This document shows positions 24,368 through 33,823 of a DNA stretch of 39,493 nucleotides, in pieces. The notes below the pieces were generated by a model that made no database searches, was not told the DNA's origin, and saw only the letters and a program-made list of their open reading frames with translations. Origin of the DNA: an uncultured bacterium (GTDB lineage: Bacteria > Verrucomicrobiota > Kiritimatiellia > RFP12 > UBA1067); contig CADCCW010000026.1 of assembly GCA_902800055.1 (NCBI GenBank), positions 1 to 39,493 of the forward strand, in the 5' to 3' direction. Position 1 is the first letter of the stretch. The number at the start of each line of letters is the position of its first letter. Both the position numbers and the translations under genes were made by a program.

Positions 24368-25903
24368 TCAGAAAAATAGGTCGCGTTCGCCGCGGCAAGT
24401 GGCCTCGTACTGCTTCATCACCGACGGATAGAACTTCGGCACCCACTCCTTGATGCCGGCGAGCTCCTTCTCGATCAGCGCGTCGCCGATGCGCCGCGTC
24501 TCGTCGGAGGCGAAGTCGTCGAGCCACTCCCGGAAGGTCAGCACCGCGTTGATCTTGCAGAACTTCCCCTCGCGTCCGGTCTTCAGCGCGTCCATGATGC
24601 AGCCGCCCGTCCGGCCGCAGCGGTAGCCGGCGGTGCAGAACGACGTGATCGTGCCGCGCGAGGCAAGGTAGCGGACCATCTCGTCGAGCGAGCGGTTGTC
24701 GCCGAGCATGAACTGCTGGCGGTCCTTCTCCTGATGCGCCTCGTTCTCGAAGTCGCTGTAGCCCTTGATTGCGATGTTGCTGGAGCAGTCGAGCTGGGTC
24801 ATGCCGTGGTCGAGGACGCGGTTGCGGCTCGCCGGCGACTCGCGCGCGGTAATGATGATGCCGGTGTAGGGAACGGACAGGCGCGCGATCACGATGATCT
24901 TCGCGAACGTCTCGTCGTCGATCAGCCACGGCGACTCTTCCGGCACCTTGGTGCCGCTCGCCGGCTCGAGGCGCGGGAACGAGAGCGTGTGCGGGCCGAT
25001 GTTGTACCACCGCTCGAGGTCGCGCGCATGCATGACCGTCGCCAAGAGCTCGAACCGCCAGTCGCAGAGACCGTAGAGGACGCCGAGCCCCACGTCGTCC
25101 ACCCCCGCCTCCATGCAGCGGTGGAAGCAGGTCGTGCGCCAGTCGTAGTTGCCCTTCACGCTCCAGGCCGGGTGCATCGACTCGTAGAGCTTGCGGTTGT
25201 ACGTCTCCTGGAATACCTGGAAGGTGCCGATCCCCACCGAGCGGAGCACCTTGAGGTCGGCGACGGGCAGCGGCGCGGCGTTCACGTTCACGCGGCGGAT
25301 GCCGACCGGCGCACCGGTCTTCGGCGCCTTGACCTGTCGGTTGTAGCAGGTCTCGATCGTCTCGGCGATGTACTCGGTGGAGGTCGTGGGGTGCTCGCCG
25401 TAGACGGCGATGAGCCGTTTGTGGCCGATGCGCCCGGCGAGGACGTCGATCTCCTCCTTGAGCTCGTCCATGGTGAGAACGCGGCGCTTCTGCGCGGCGT
25501 TGCCCTCGCGGAAACCGCAATAGCGGCAGCCGTTCACGCAGGCGTTGGCCACGTAGAGCGGCGCGAAGACGACGATGCGGTTGTCGTAGACCTTCTTCTT
25601 TATGCGGTCGGCCGCCACGCGCATCTCCTCGAAGAGCGCGGGGTCGGACGCGGCCGCCATGAGTGCCGCCGTCTCCTCGGGCTGGAGCGTCTCGCAGGTC
25701 GACTCGCTCTTGGCGATGATCTCCCTGACGCGCGCGGGATCGGCCGGCTTCTCCGCCACTTCGCCGACGCACCGCAAAATGCGCCCCTCGTCGATGAAAT
25801 GCCGCCCTCCGGGAAGGTAGCGGTCAATCTCCTCCTGGACGACGAAGTTCCGGGTGTAGTCCTCCGCGTCCTTGAATTTCCTTATGCTTGAACAGTCTGC
25901 CAT
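24368..25903 (-). CDS. HydG-like radical SAM tyrosine lyase with altered auxiliary cluster motif
   Basis: This 511-residue protein matches HydG, the radical SAM enzyme that cleaves tyrosine to make the Fe(CO)2(CN) unit of the [FeFe]-hydrogenase H-cluster. The radical SAM cluster motif is ANACVNGCRYCGFR (Cys122, Cys126, Cys129). The TIM-barrel core (RVNVNAAPLPVADLKVL, GIGTFQVFQETYN) and the C-terminal region (KFCKINAVLTFREWL) are clear. In HydG the C-terminal CX2CX22C holds the auxiliary cluster. Here it reads Cys423-X2-Gly426-X22-Cys449, with extra cysteines at 429 and 435. No HydE, HydF or hydrogenase gene is in the window; it stands alone between two promoters. It is either a HydG variant or a paralogue with another task; ThiH is less likely given the C-terminal domain. 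Confidence 0.87.
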   Translation of the reverse strand: MADCSSIRKFKDAEDYTRNFVVQEEIDRYLPGGRHFIDEGRILRCVGEVAEKPADPARVREIIAKSESTCETLQPEETAALMAAASDPALFEEMRVAADRIKKKVYDNRIVVFAPLYVANACVNGCRYCGFREGNAAQKRRVLTMDELKEEIDVLAGRIGHKRLIAVYGEHPTTSTEYIAETIETCYNRQVKAPKTGAPVGIRRVNVNAAPLPVADLKVLRSVGIGTFQVFQETYNRKLYESMHPAWSVKGNYDWRTTCFHRCMEAGVDDVGLGVLYGLCDWRFELLATVMHARDLERWYNIGPHTLSFPRLEPASGTKVPEESPWLIDDETFAKIIVIARLSVPYTGIIITARESPASRNRVLDHGMTQLDCSSNIAIKGYSDFENEAHQEKDRQQFMLGDNRSLDEMVRYLASRGTITSFCTAGYRCGRTGGCIMDALKTGREGKFCKINAVLTFREWLDDFASDETRRIGDALIEKELAGIKEWVPKFYPSVMKQYEATCRGERDLFF

Positions 25904-25917
25904 GGTGATAAGTGTGA

Positions 25918-25926
25918 ATTATACCA
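25918..25926 (-). promoter_or_regulatory. Extended -10 promoter of the HydG-like gene
   Basis: TGGTATAAT on the minus strand, 14 nt before ATG 25903, predicting a leader of about 7 nt. Confidence 0.75.
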
Positions 25927-25955
25927 TATTCTGGCTTCACACTTACATTTCCGTT

Positions 25956-27254
25956 TCACCGCAAGTAATAAACTGCACCTTGTGGGCGGTCCGCGCGCGC
26001 CTCGACCGTTGCCGCGTCCGACATGATTCCATCGCCATTTACGGCGCGCACCGAAAAGCGATACTCCTCCTTCGGCGTGAGCATGTCTGACGGCAGGCGG
26101 AAGTTCACCTGCCCCGCCGCGGCGGGAACAGAGCGCGTGCCGACAAACGCCTCCCGGTCGGCGGACAACTTTACGATCGACATGCCGTCGAGAAGGACGC
26201 GGCGATTCGACTTGGTCGTGTAGTAGCCGATCAGCAGCGCCGAGCCAGAGTTGGTGATGGACGAAAGATCGATTTCGTAGTCGGTGTAGTCGTTCAGCAG
26301 TGTGATTGTCTTCACTTCGTTGGTCACACCCGAAGAATCGACCGAGGCAATCATCGTCTCGGGGTTGTCTCCCGAATAGCACTTCGCCCGAAACCGCAGG
26401 ACAACATTGGAATAGTCGCTGATGCCATCGTAACGGAGGATGCCAAGTGCTCTGTTGGTTCCGAGCTGGCAGATTCCGTTTGTGCCGGCGGCGCCATAGA
26501 CACGCTCGCCTGAAAACGCATCACCAAGCAACTCCGGTATTTCATTCGAGAAATCTTTTGTGCTGCCGTCATTGCCATAAAAGTCGTCGAATCCGGTTTC
26601 AAACAGCACCGTCTCGCCCGCGCCGCGCTTGACGCGGTAGACGTCAACGCGGTTGGAAACGGTGTTCGCGCCGTTTACCCATCCAAGCACGAAGTAGTTC
26701 GCGTTCGTTTTCACGACCGCGAGGCCGGACGGCGCGAAAACAGGATCAGCGGTAACGACGAACATTTCGCCGATGCCCCAAACACCGGTGTTGCCCTTCC
26801 CGTCAAGGACGATGCGAAACTGAGAAAAGTCCGCATCCTGGCCAAACGACAGAAACTGGCTTTCACACCTGTTGGCCCGCGAGCAGTTCGTGACAACGCC
26901 GATTTCGGCGCCAGCGAGATCGCGGACATAGAGGAAGCGCGACGCCGTGTCGGTTGCAGAACAACGCAACGCAAATCCGATGCCGACAATCCGCGCACCG
27001 AAATCGTACGATTCGAGCCAATCGCCTTTGCTGTCGAACTTGACGCAGGCGGGATTGGAGGCGTAGTCGACACCTTTCGCATACTTGGCAAGCCCTGAAA
27101 GCGTCCAGCCGTTCGTCTCGGAGAGCCCCGCGTCGACGGCCGCAATCAGCGCGGCGACGTCGACGACGTTGGTGGACTCTGCGCGCAGCAATGGCGGCAT
27201 CACCGCCGCGAGAAGCGCGCAGGTGACGCCGGTGACTGCCGTCGCTCTGGGCAT
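25956..27254 (-). CDS. Secreted multi-domain protein with C-terminal FN3-like part
   Basis: This is a 432-residue exported protein of unknown function. The signal peptide is about residues 1-25 (VTGVTCALLAAVMPPLLRAE). Two beta-sandwich-like segments and an FN3-like C-terminus are suggested by FAPSGLAVVKTNANYFVLGW, ALLIGYYTTKSNRRVLLDGM and YRFSVRAVNGDGIMSDA. The central region resembles a carbohydrate-binding or lectin-like jelly-roll (ETGFDDFYGNDGSTKDF is typical of such repeats in gut PVC and Bacteroidota). There is no catalytic motif. It begins 10 nt after the recA stop, so recA and this gene are likely co-transcribed. Base composition is less GC-rich than its neighbours. Confidence 0.75.
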   Translation of the reverse strand: MPRATAVTGVTCALLAAVMPPLLRAESTNVVDVAALIAAVDAGLSETNGWTLSGLAKYAKGVDYASNPACVKFDSKGDWLESYDFGARIVGIGFALRCSATDTASRFLYVRDLAGAEIGVVTNCSRANRCESQFLSFGQDADFSQFRIVLDGKGNTGVWGIGEMFVVTADPVFAPSGLAVVKTNANYFVLGWVNGANTVSNRVDVYRVKRGAGETVLFETGFDDFYGNDGSTKDFSNEIPELLGDAFSGERVYGAAGTNGICQLGTNRALGILRYDGISDYSNVVLRFRAKCYSGDNPETMIASVDSSGVTNEVKTITLLNDYTDYEIDLSSITNSGSALLIGYYTTKSNRRVLLDGMSIVKLSADREAFVGTRSVPAAAGQVNFRLPSDMLTPKEEYRFSVRAVNGDGIMSDAATVEARADRPQGAVYYLR

Positions 27255-27264
27255 CGGGTGTCCC

Positions 27265-28290
<1,026 letters not shown>

Positions 28291-28332
28291 AGCTGCCTTT
28301 CGTTTGTCGTTGAAGTCCGTCCGCTCCCGGCG

Positions 28333-31300
28333 CTACTCGTCCACCCACACGGCGACAAAGTCGAGCACGTCGCCGTCGGTTTCGCTCAGGTTGAAGATGA
28401 GGAGTCCGTCGTCGTAGAGGCGGCCGTTCCACGCCCAGCCGACGAAGTGCGAGCCGCTCTTGGAGAGCGTGCACTTCCTGAGGTTGTAGACCTTGCCGTA
28501 CTTGCAGACGGTGTCCTCCATCGTGCCGGTAGCGCCGTCGCCGCCGACGTAGTGGATGGTGTAGACGGGCGGAGGCGGCGGCGGCACGACGCGGTAGTAG
28601 GCCACGCCGTCCTCCTCGAAGGTATCCTCGCCGGCGGGGAAGGCCGAGGACCACACCAGCACCGCCCTGCCTTCCGTGTTGGTGGCGACGGCGCCGAGTG
28701 CGCCGGTGACGTCGTGGTGGAAGTTGGTGGCGCTCGCGACGACCTCGTCCGTAAGCTCGCAGCCAACCTCGCCAAAGATGTTGGTGCTCGCCTTGACGCC
28801 CTCGTTAAAGCCGATTGTGCCGGTGAGCGGCGCCGTCAGAACCAGAGTCGACAGATCCTGCACCGCGATATTGCTGTCAACGGCAGGGCGTTCGGCGGTG
28901 GCGTAGGTTCTGCTGCCGGTGGCGCTGAACCCGCCACTGACATACGCCTTGCCGCCGTTACCGACATAGACGCCCGCGTAGCGGGTAGCGGTGCAGTTGT
29001 CCACGCTACCGCCCTCGAAATAGGCGGTTCCTCCGTCCACCAGCACGCCCGCGCCCACGCCATAGTCTGCCTCGGTGCTCTCATAGCTGTTGACGATGTT
29101 CCGAATGGTGCCGCCGAGCATCCGGAAGACGCCGTCGTTGTAGACGTTGACCGCGCCCGACGCGCGGCTGCCCCACTGCTCGATGTCGACGATCTTCGTG
29201 CCGTCTTCCATCACCAGCGTGCCGCCGTCGACCGCGAACAGGGGGTATTTCGCCCACGGCATCGCCATCACCGTCCATGCGCCCTTGAACACGATGTTGG
29301 ATAGCGTCAATGTGGCACCCGGACGCACGAACAATGTGCAGGGCCCCAAAGTGGAAATCAAGGAATTGGCGCGGAAATCGCGAAAGATCGTGGCCGGCGT
29401 CTCTGCCCCATCGGCGGTGCAGAGTCTCACGTTGTACTGTATCTCCACGTCGCCGTAAATGTACCAGTCCTTCTCGCCGACGGCGTCGGAAATATAGTTG
29501 GTGGCCACGAACACGGCGGCATCGCCCCTGAGTCCGACAAGGGCGGCAAGCACGGTGGAATAGTAGTTAGTCTCTCCGTCTTCATCGTAGACAACGACTG
29601 CGACGGCGCGGTCAGGTTCGCATTGATTGGGGTCGGGCGCATCCATCCAGACCAGCGACTTGGCGTCGCCCGAAACCGCGCCGGTGAGGTCCGCGTCGTT
29701 GGAGAAGAACGCGCTCGCCGAGTTGGTGGCGGTCTGGGCGTCGACTTCTACGGACATGAACGCGTCGCCGGCGATCGGCGCACCGACCGAGCCGTCGACG
29801 CGGTCGACGCCGATCGAGCTGCCTGCGGCATCGCCCGCCAGCACGAACCGGCTAATATCACCACCATTAACATAGACGTCGCTGTCGGTTGTCGTGATGC
29901 CGTCGGAGCCGACAGCCGAGTTGCCGACGACGAAGGACGGGGCGGTCACGCGAATGGTCGAGAGGCCGTCTGCGTAGACGCCGCCACCGGTGCTGCCGGC
30001 AACGCAGTTGGAGATTGCGCCGCCTGCCAGCTCGAGCCCCGCGTAGCCGGTCCTCAAGTATACGCCGCCGCCGTGCGAATTCGCAGCTGTCACCGAGCAG
30101 CCGTCGATTACCGACCCCGCGAGCAGCCGCGCCGTTCCATACTGCACCGAGACCGCGCCGCCAGACTGCGTCTGGCGAACAGTGCTGGCGTAGCCGTCAA
30201 TGCTGGCGCCGTCGGCGAGTACGAAATTGCCCTTCGAGTCCCTGTTGACGCCAAGCGTAAAGAGTGGATTGGGGGCGGAGCCGCAGATGGCGACGTTGGT
30301 GACCGTGAGCGTCGCACCGGCCCTGACGGTGAACCCGCCGCCCTTGACGTACAACCCATCGCCGTTGTCGGACATCAGCAGACGGTCGTTGGCAAACTCT
30401 GCCTTCTGGGTAAACTGGCAGCGGCGCAGCAGATGCATCTCGCCGGGGCCGGAAGTGGACGAGATCAGCTGGTCGAACGAGCGGAAGCCGAGAGTCCCGG
30501 AGTCGCCGACGAAGACGGCGTACGCGGCGGCCGGCGGCACCGGCACCTCAGCGGCCCACTTGAGGACGCCATCTTCGGCAACGCCGGCAAGCTCTGGGTC
30601 GAACCCGTTGAAGACGTAGGCGGCGTAGTCCGCCGCATCGGCGAAGGAGGCGACGCCGAACACGCTCCCAGCCTCCTTGGCGATCAAGCACTTGATTTCG
30701 ATGCCGCTCTTGAGTGGGCCGGCAAGCTCGAAACCATCGGCGTCGGCGGTGACGATCGAATCCACGATGACCGTACCGGCAACCGCGACCACGCCGTTGG
30801 AGGCGACGTCCACGGTCACGAGCCTGTCGGGGCGAACCGAGGAGAAGACGACATTGGAAAGCGAAAGCCGCACTCCGTCGGCCACGGCGAACTTCCCGCC
30901 GTCATCGCCGAAGACAACCGCTGCGAGCCGCGGCGAGTCGTTGGTGGCGACGATTGCCAGGTCGGCGGAAATCGCGATGTCGCCGTCCTGCCTGACTGTG
31001 CAGGGATTAAGCACCTCGACGAGCGGTTCGCCGACGCGCTGGGCGTATTCGACCGCGTGGCGGAAGTCCGTAAAGAGGCGCGCGCCCGCGCGCGCCGCCG
31101 GGAGCCCCAGCGCCATGTCGTTGCCCCAGCTGTTGCCGACCATGTCGTCGGTCGATTTGTCGACCGGCCCCGAATAGACGTCACCGACCAGTTGTCCACT
31201 CACGGCGAAGATATCGTAGCCGTCCGCCGAAGCAGGCAGGACGAAGTGGTAGATGCCGCAATCGTCGGTGACTGCGGTCTTCAGCAACGTGCCGGCCGTG

Positions 31301-32739
31301 CCGTATGCCTCGACCACGAGGTTTGAGACCGGCGCGCCGTCGGATCCTGTCACGCGGCCGGAGACGATCTCGCCGACCATTACGTCGTTCGTCGCGATGT
31401 TGTAGACGACGCCGGCGATGATGCTAAAGCCGGAGAAGCTCTCCGGATTGCTGGAGGTGTTGATTTCCGGCAGATTGTACCAGATGTCGCACTGCCCGGA
31501 CCAGCCCATGTTGAGGTGCACATAGGGGGAGGCCGAGCTCCCGACAAAGCCGTAGCCGTCGGCGACAACCGCATGGCCACCGCGATTGCCATTCACGAGC
31601 AGAATCGTCGGACGCCGCGCGTCGAGGTTGGCGAGGATGGCGCGGGCGCGTTCAGCCGAATCCTCGGTGAGCGATTGGTTATACAGACTGTTGCGGATAA
31701 TCGCCGAGGCATAGCCGAATCGATTAGTGAGCGCCAACGCGATGTTGGCCATGTCGGATGTAACCAGCCCCGTTCCGTTAAATGAATATCGAAGCCCGAC
31801 TGCAACACCGCAGTCGTAGGTGAGTTCGCCGATTGCCTTGCACTGGCTTTCGGTCACCGGATTGCCAGACCACACAGGCTTGCCATACTCGTCCTCGGAG
31901 CAGTCAAGCGGGCACTCAGCCATGTCGCCCCAGTTGTATGCAGTCTCCGGGCGGGTGACTGACGCGTCAACGTAAACCAAATGCTTAGGATCCGTCCCCT
32001 TGGTGTAGTAGGGGTAGTCGTTGAGCGAATAAACCGTATAAGGATCATAGACGACAACAGACGGTGATTCAAGGTAATGAATGACGGAGTCAAAGCCGTC
32101 GTGGCCGGAAGGGAGTTTCCAGTAACGAAGGGTCTGGGCCATGGCGGTGGCGACGCAGCCACATGGCGTACGGTATGTTGCCGCAGGTATGTACTCGGAG
32201 CCGTCCGCGTGCTCGAAGGTGAGTTCGAGTTCCGGCGTATAGAGGTTATAGCATTTCACCGCTGCGGCTGGGTCTTCCGCCGTGTATGCGTCGCCCTGGG
32301 ACCACTTCGTCGTGACGAACGGCGAAACGCGCAGGTCGTCGATGTCAGTCTCCGCCTCCACCGTGCCCTCCGCGACTTCGGCAAAAGCCACTGCCCGCAG
32401 GGCGAGGTCGCGCGAAACGAGGGCATAGAGCGGACTGTTAGTGGAAATGACGCCGAGCGGCTGGCGGGAAAACGCAAGCACTCTTGCGCTGCCCCCCACG
32501 TCGCCCACAATCACCGAACCGGATGTACCGAGCCGGACGCCGTAGAAGACGTCACCCCGGCTGGTAACGTACCGGCGCGTACCGGAACGCTGCTCCGTGA
32601 GCCTCACCCCGAGGCGGGACCTGCGCGCCCAGCGGCTCGCGGCGATGCCGGCATCGTTTTCTGACAGCGCCGCGGCGTCCACGGCAATAGCCGCAAACAT
32701 CGCCGCCGTCAGCGCGATTAACGAAAATATTCTCTTCAT
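28333..32739 (-). CDS. Giant secreted C10-family cysteine peptidase with beta-helix and InlB-like repeat
   Basis: This 1468-residue secreted protein starts at ATG 32739 (AAGGAG ribosome site); the upstream in-frame codon is less likely. The signal peptide is about residues 1-23, and a Spi-type prodomain reaches about residue 140. The streptopain-like domain has catalytic Cys195 (CGCVATAMAQ) and His389 (GGHAVVADGYG), with MGWSGQCDIWY following. Then a carboxypeptidase-regulatory-like domain (about 455-525) and two Pmp-like right-handed beta-helix parts (about 800-1010 and 1140-1370) with GGGVY-type turns. The C-terminal about 75 residues match an InlB B-repeat (HFVGWAWNGRLYDDG, FVAVW). It probably digests host or prey protein outside the cell. 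Confidence 0.93.
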   Translation of the reverse strand: MKRIFSLIALTAAMFAAIAVDAAALSENDAGIAASRWARRSRLGVRLTEQRSGTRRYVTSRGDVFYGVRLGTSGSVIVGDVGGSARVLAFSRQPLGVISTNSPLYALVSRDLALRAVAFAEVAEGTVEAETDIDDLRVSPFVTTKWSQGDAYTAEDPAAAVKCYNLYTPELELTFEHADGSEYIPAATYRTPCGCVATAMAQTLRYWKLPSGHDGFDSVIHYLESPSVVVYDPYTVYSLNDYPYYTKGTDPKHLVYVDASVTRPETAYNWGDMAECPLDCSEDEYGKPVWSGNPVTESQCKAIGELTYDCGVAVGLRYSFNGTGLVTSDMANIALALTNRFGYASAIIRNSLYNQSLTEDSAERARAILANLDARRPTILLVNGNRGGHAVVADGYGFVGSSASPYVHLNMGWSGQCDIWYNLPEINTSSNPESFSGFSIIAGVVYNIATNDVMVGEIVSGRVTGSDGAPVSNLVVEAYGTAGTLLKTAVTDDCGIYHFVLPASADGYDIFAVSGQLVGDVYSGPVDKSTDDMVGNSWGNDMALGLPAARAGARLFTDFRHAVEYAQRVGEPLVEVLNPCTVRQDGDIAISADLAIVATNDSPRLAAVVFGDDGGKFAVADGVRLSLSNVVFSSVRPDRLVTVDVASNGVVAVAGTVIVDSIVTADADGFELAGPLKSGIEIKCLIAKEAGSVFGVASFADAADYAAYVFNGFDPELAGVAEDGVLKWAAEVPVPPAAAYAVFVGDSGTLGFRSFDQLISSTSGPGEMHLLRRCQFTQKAEFANDRLLMSDNGDGLYVKGGGFTVRAGATLTVTNVAICGSAPNPLFTLGVNRDSKGNFVLADGASIDGYASTVRQTQSGGAVSVQYGTARLLAGSVIDGCSVTAANSHGGGVYLRTGYAGLELAGGAISNCVAGSTGGGVYADGLSTIRVTAPSFVVGNSAVGSDGITTTDSDVYVNGGDISRFVLAGDAAGSSIGVDRVDGSVGAPIAGDAFMSVEVDAQTATNSASAFFSNDADLTGAVSGDAKSLVWMDAPDPNQCEPDRAVAVVVYDEDGETNYYSTVLAALVGLRGDAAVFVATNYISDAVGEKDWYIYGDVEIQYNVRLCTADGAETPATIFRDFRANSLISTLGPCTLFVRPGATLTLSNIVFKGAWTVMAMPWAKYPLFAVDGGTLVMEDGTKIVDIEQWGSRASGAVNVYNDGVFRMLGGTIRNIVNSYESTEADYGVGAGVLVDGGTAYFEGGSVDNCTATRYAGVYVGNGGKAYVSGGFSATGSRTYATAERPAVDSNIAVQDLSTLVLTAPLTGTIGFNEGVKASTNIFGEVGCELTDEVVASATNFHHDVTGALGAVATNTEGRAVLVWSSAFPAGEDTFEEDGVAYYRVVPPPPPPVYTIHYVGGDGATGTMEDTVCKYGKVYNLRKCTLSKSGSHFVGWAWNGRLYDDGLLIFNLSETDGDVLDFVAVWVDE

Positions 32740-32778
32740 GGCTGCTGCTCCTTGTAGAGTAGACACTAACACTGGTGA

Positions 32779-32787
32779 ATTATACCA
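32779..32787 (-). promoter_or_regulatory. Extended -10 promoter of the C10 peptidase/recA unit
   Basis: TGGTATAAT on the minus strand. The hexamer ends 39 nt before ATG 32739, leaving room for the AAGGAG Shine-Dalgarno. The TAA stop of rnhC (32780-32782) is part of this box. Confidence 0.8.
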
Positions 32788-33823
32788 TATTTTCGGCCTT
32801 AGGTGTCCGCATCGCCGAAGATACCACCTGACCCTCGGGCGGCAAGTCGGCGCGCGATTTGCCGCAGGCGGCGAGCACCTTGTCGGTGGTGCGGAAGTGC
32901 GCCTTGCAGTGGTTCATCAGCCAGACCGGCCCCTCCTTCGCCACCATCCGCTCCGCCAGCGCGGCGACGCGCGGGTCGGAGGAGCCGGCGGGCACGTTCT
33001 CGCGCCCCTCTGCCGGCGGGCCGAAGAGCTCCTCGCCCATCTTCATGATGTCCCTGAGGAAGATCTCGCGCGCAATCACCGACGCCGCGGCGACCGCGAT
33101 GTCGTCCTCGGCCTTGTGGCGCTGCTCCACCTTCGCCGCGCGCCCGCGCGGCTTGAGCGCGCGCGCGATCGTCGCCTCGGTCGGCGCGAACTGGTCGATC
33201 ACGACGCGCGGGCAGGCGGGGCGCTTCTCGAGCAGCTCCTCCACCGCGGTGGCATGCGCCCAGGCGAGCATGCGGTTGATGTTGCGCATCTTCGCGTAGA
33301 GGCGGTTGTAGGCGGCGGGGCCGAGCTTCACCACCGCGTAGCCGCCGTCGCCGAGGAGCCGCCTGAGCGCCGAGCCGGCGGAGAGCACCGCCTTGTCAGA
33401 CATCTGCTTGCAGTCCTTCACCCCCAGCTCCTGCATCTGGGCGGAGAGCTTCTCGTCGGTGTAGGCGCAGCAGACCACGAGCGGACCGAAGTAGTCGCCC
33501 TTGCCGGACTCGTCGCCGCCGGCGTGCGGAGCGACGAGGTCCGGGTTCAGCACCGTCTCGTAGCCGAGCGAGGCGCCGCCGAGGACGCGCGGCTCGAGGG
33601 TGTAGAGGACGAAGTCCTCGGCTTTCGATCCCTGCACGCAGAGCTTGCGCTTGCCGTGTTTCTCCTTCTCGTAGAGGGTGGCGTTGAAGTGGTCGCCCTC
33701 GATCGACCAGAGCGAATACGGGACCTCGCGCTTGCGGTAGTTGCCGTTCACCATCACGCCCAGCAGCAGCTCCTGCTGGTCGTTGTCAAGCTCGTAGGTG
33801 AAGCTGGTCTTCTTAGACGGCAC
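32780..33823 (-). CDS. rnhC: Ribonuclease HIII
   Basis: This 347-residue RNase HIII removes RNA from RNA-DNA hybrids. The N-terminal TBP-like domain (FTYELDNDQQELLLGVMVNG) is followed by the catalytic domain with GGDESGKGDYFGPLVVC (Asp104, Glu105), DCKQMSDKAVL, VIDQFAPTEATIARAL and HKAEDDIAVAAASVIAR, the last holding catalytic Asp residues. The start is GTG 33823, overlapping galM by 11 nt; no ATG near the N-terminus fits. The stop is embedded in the promoter of the next unit. Confidence 0.95.
   Translation of the reverse strand: MPSKKTSFTYELDNDQQELLLGVMVNGNYRKREVPYSLWSIEGDHFNATLYEKEKHGKRKLCVQGSKAEDFVLYTLEPRVLGGASLGYETVLNPDLVAPHAGGDESGKGDYFGPLVVCCAYTDEKLSAQMQELGVKDCKQMSDKAVLSAGSALRRLLGDGGYAVVKLGPAAYNRLYAKMRNINRMLAWAHATAVEELLEKRPACPRVVIDQFAPTEATIARALKPRGRAAKVEQRHKAEDDIAVAAASVIAREIFLRDIMKMGEELFGPPAEGRENVPAGSSDPRVAALAERMVAKEGPVWLMNHCKAHFRTTDKVLAACGKSRADLPPEGQVVSSAMRTPKAENMV

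Noticed and set aside
24342..25772. 476-codon frame overlapping the HydG-like gene
   Set aside because: Low-complexity Arg/Gly translation on the same strand in another frame; the HydG frame has clear motifs.
32740..32772. Earlier start of the C10 peptidase gene at 32772
   Set aside because: It would begin about 6 nt after the -10 box, but the ATG at 32739 has an AAGGAG at good spacing and begins a proper signal peptide.
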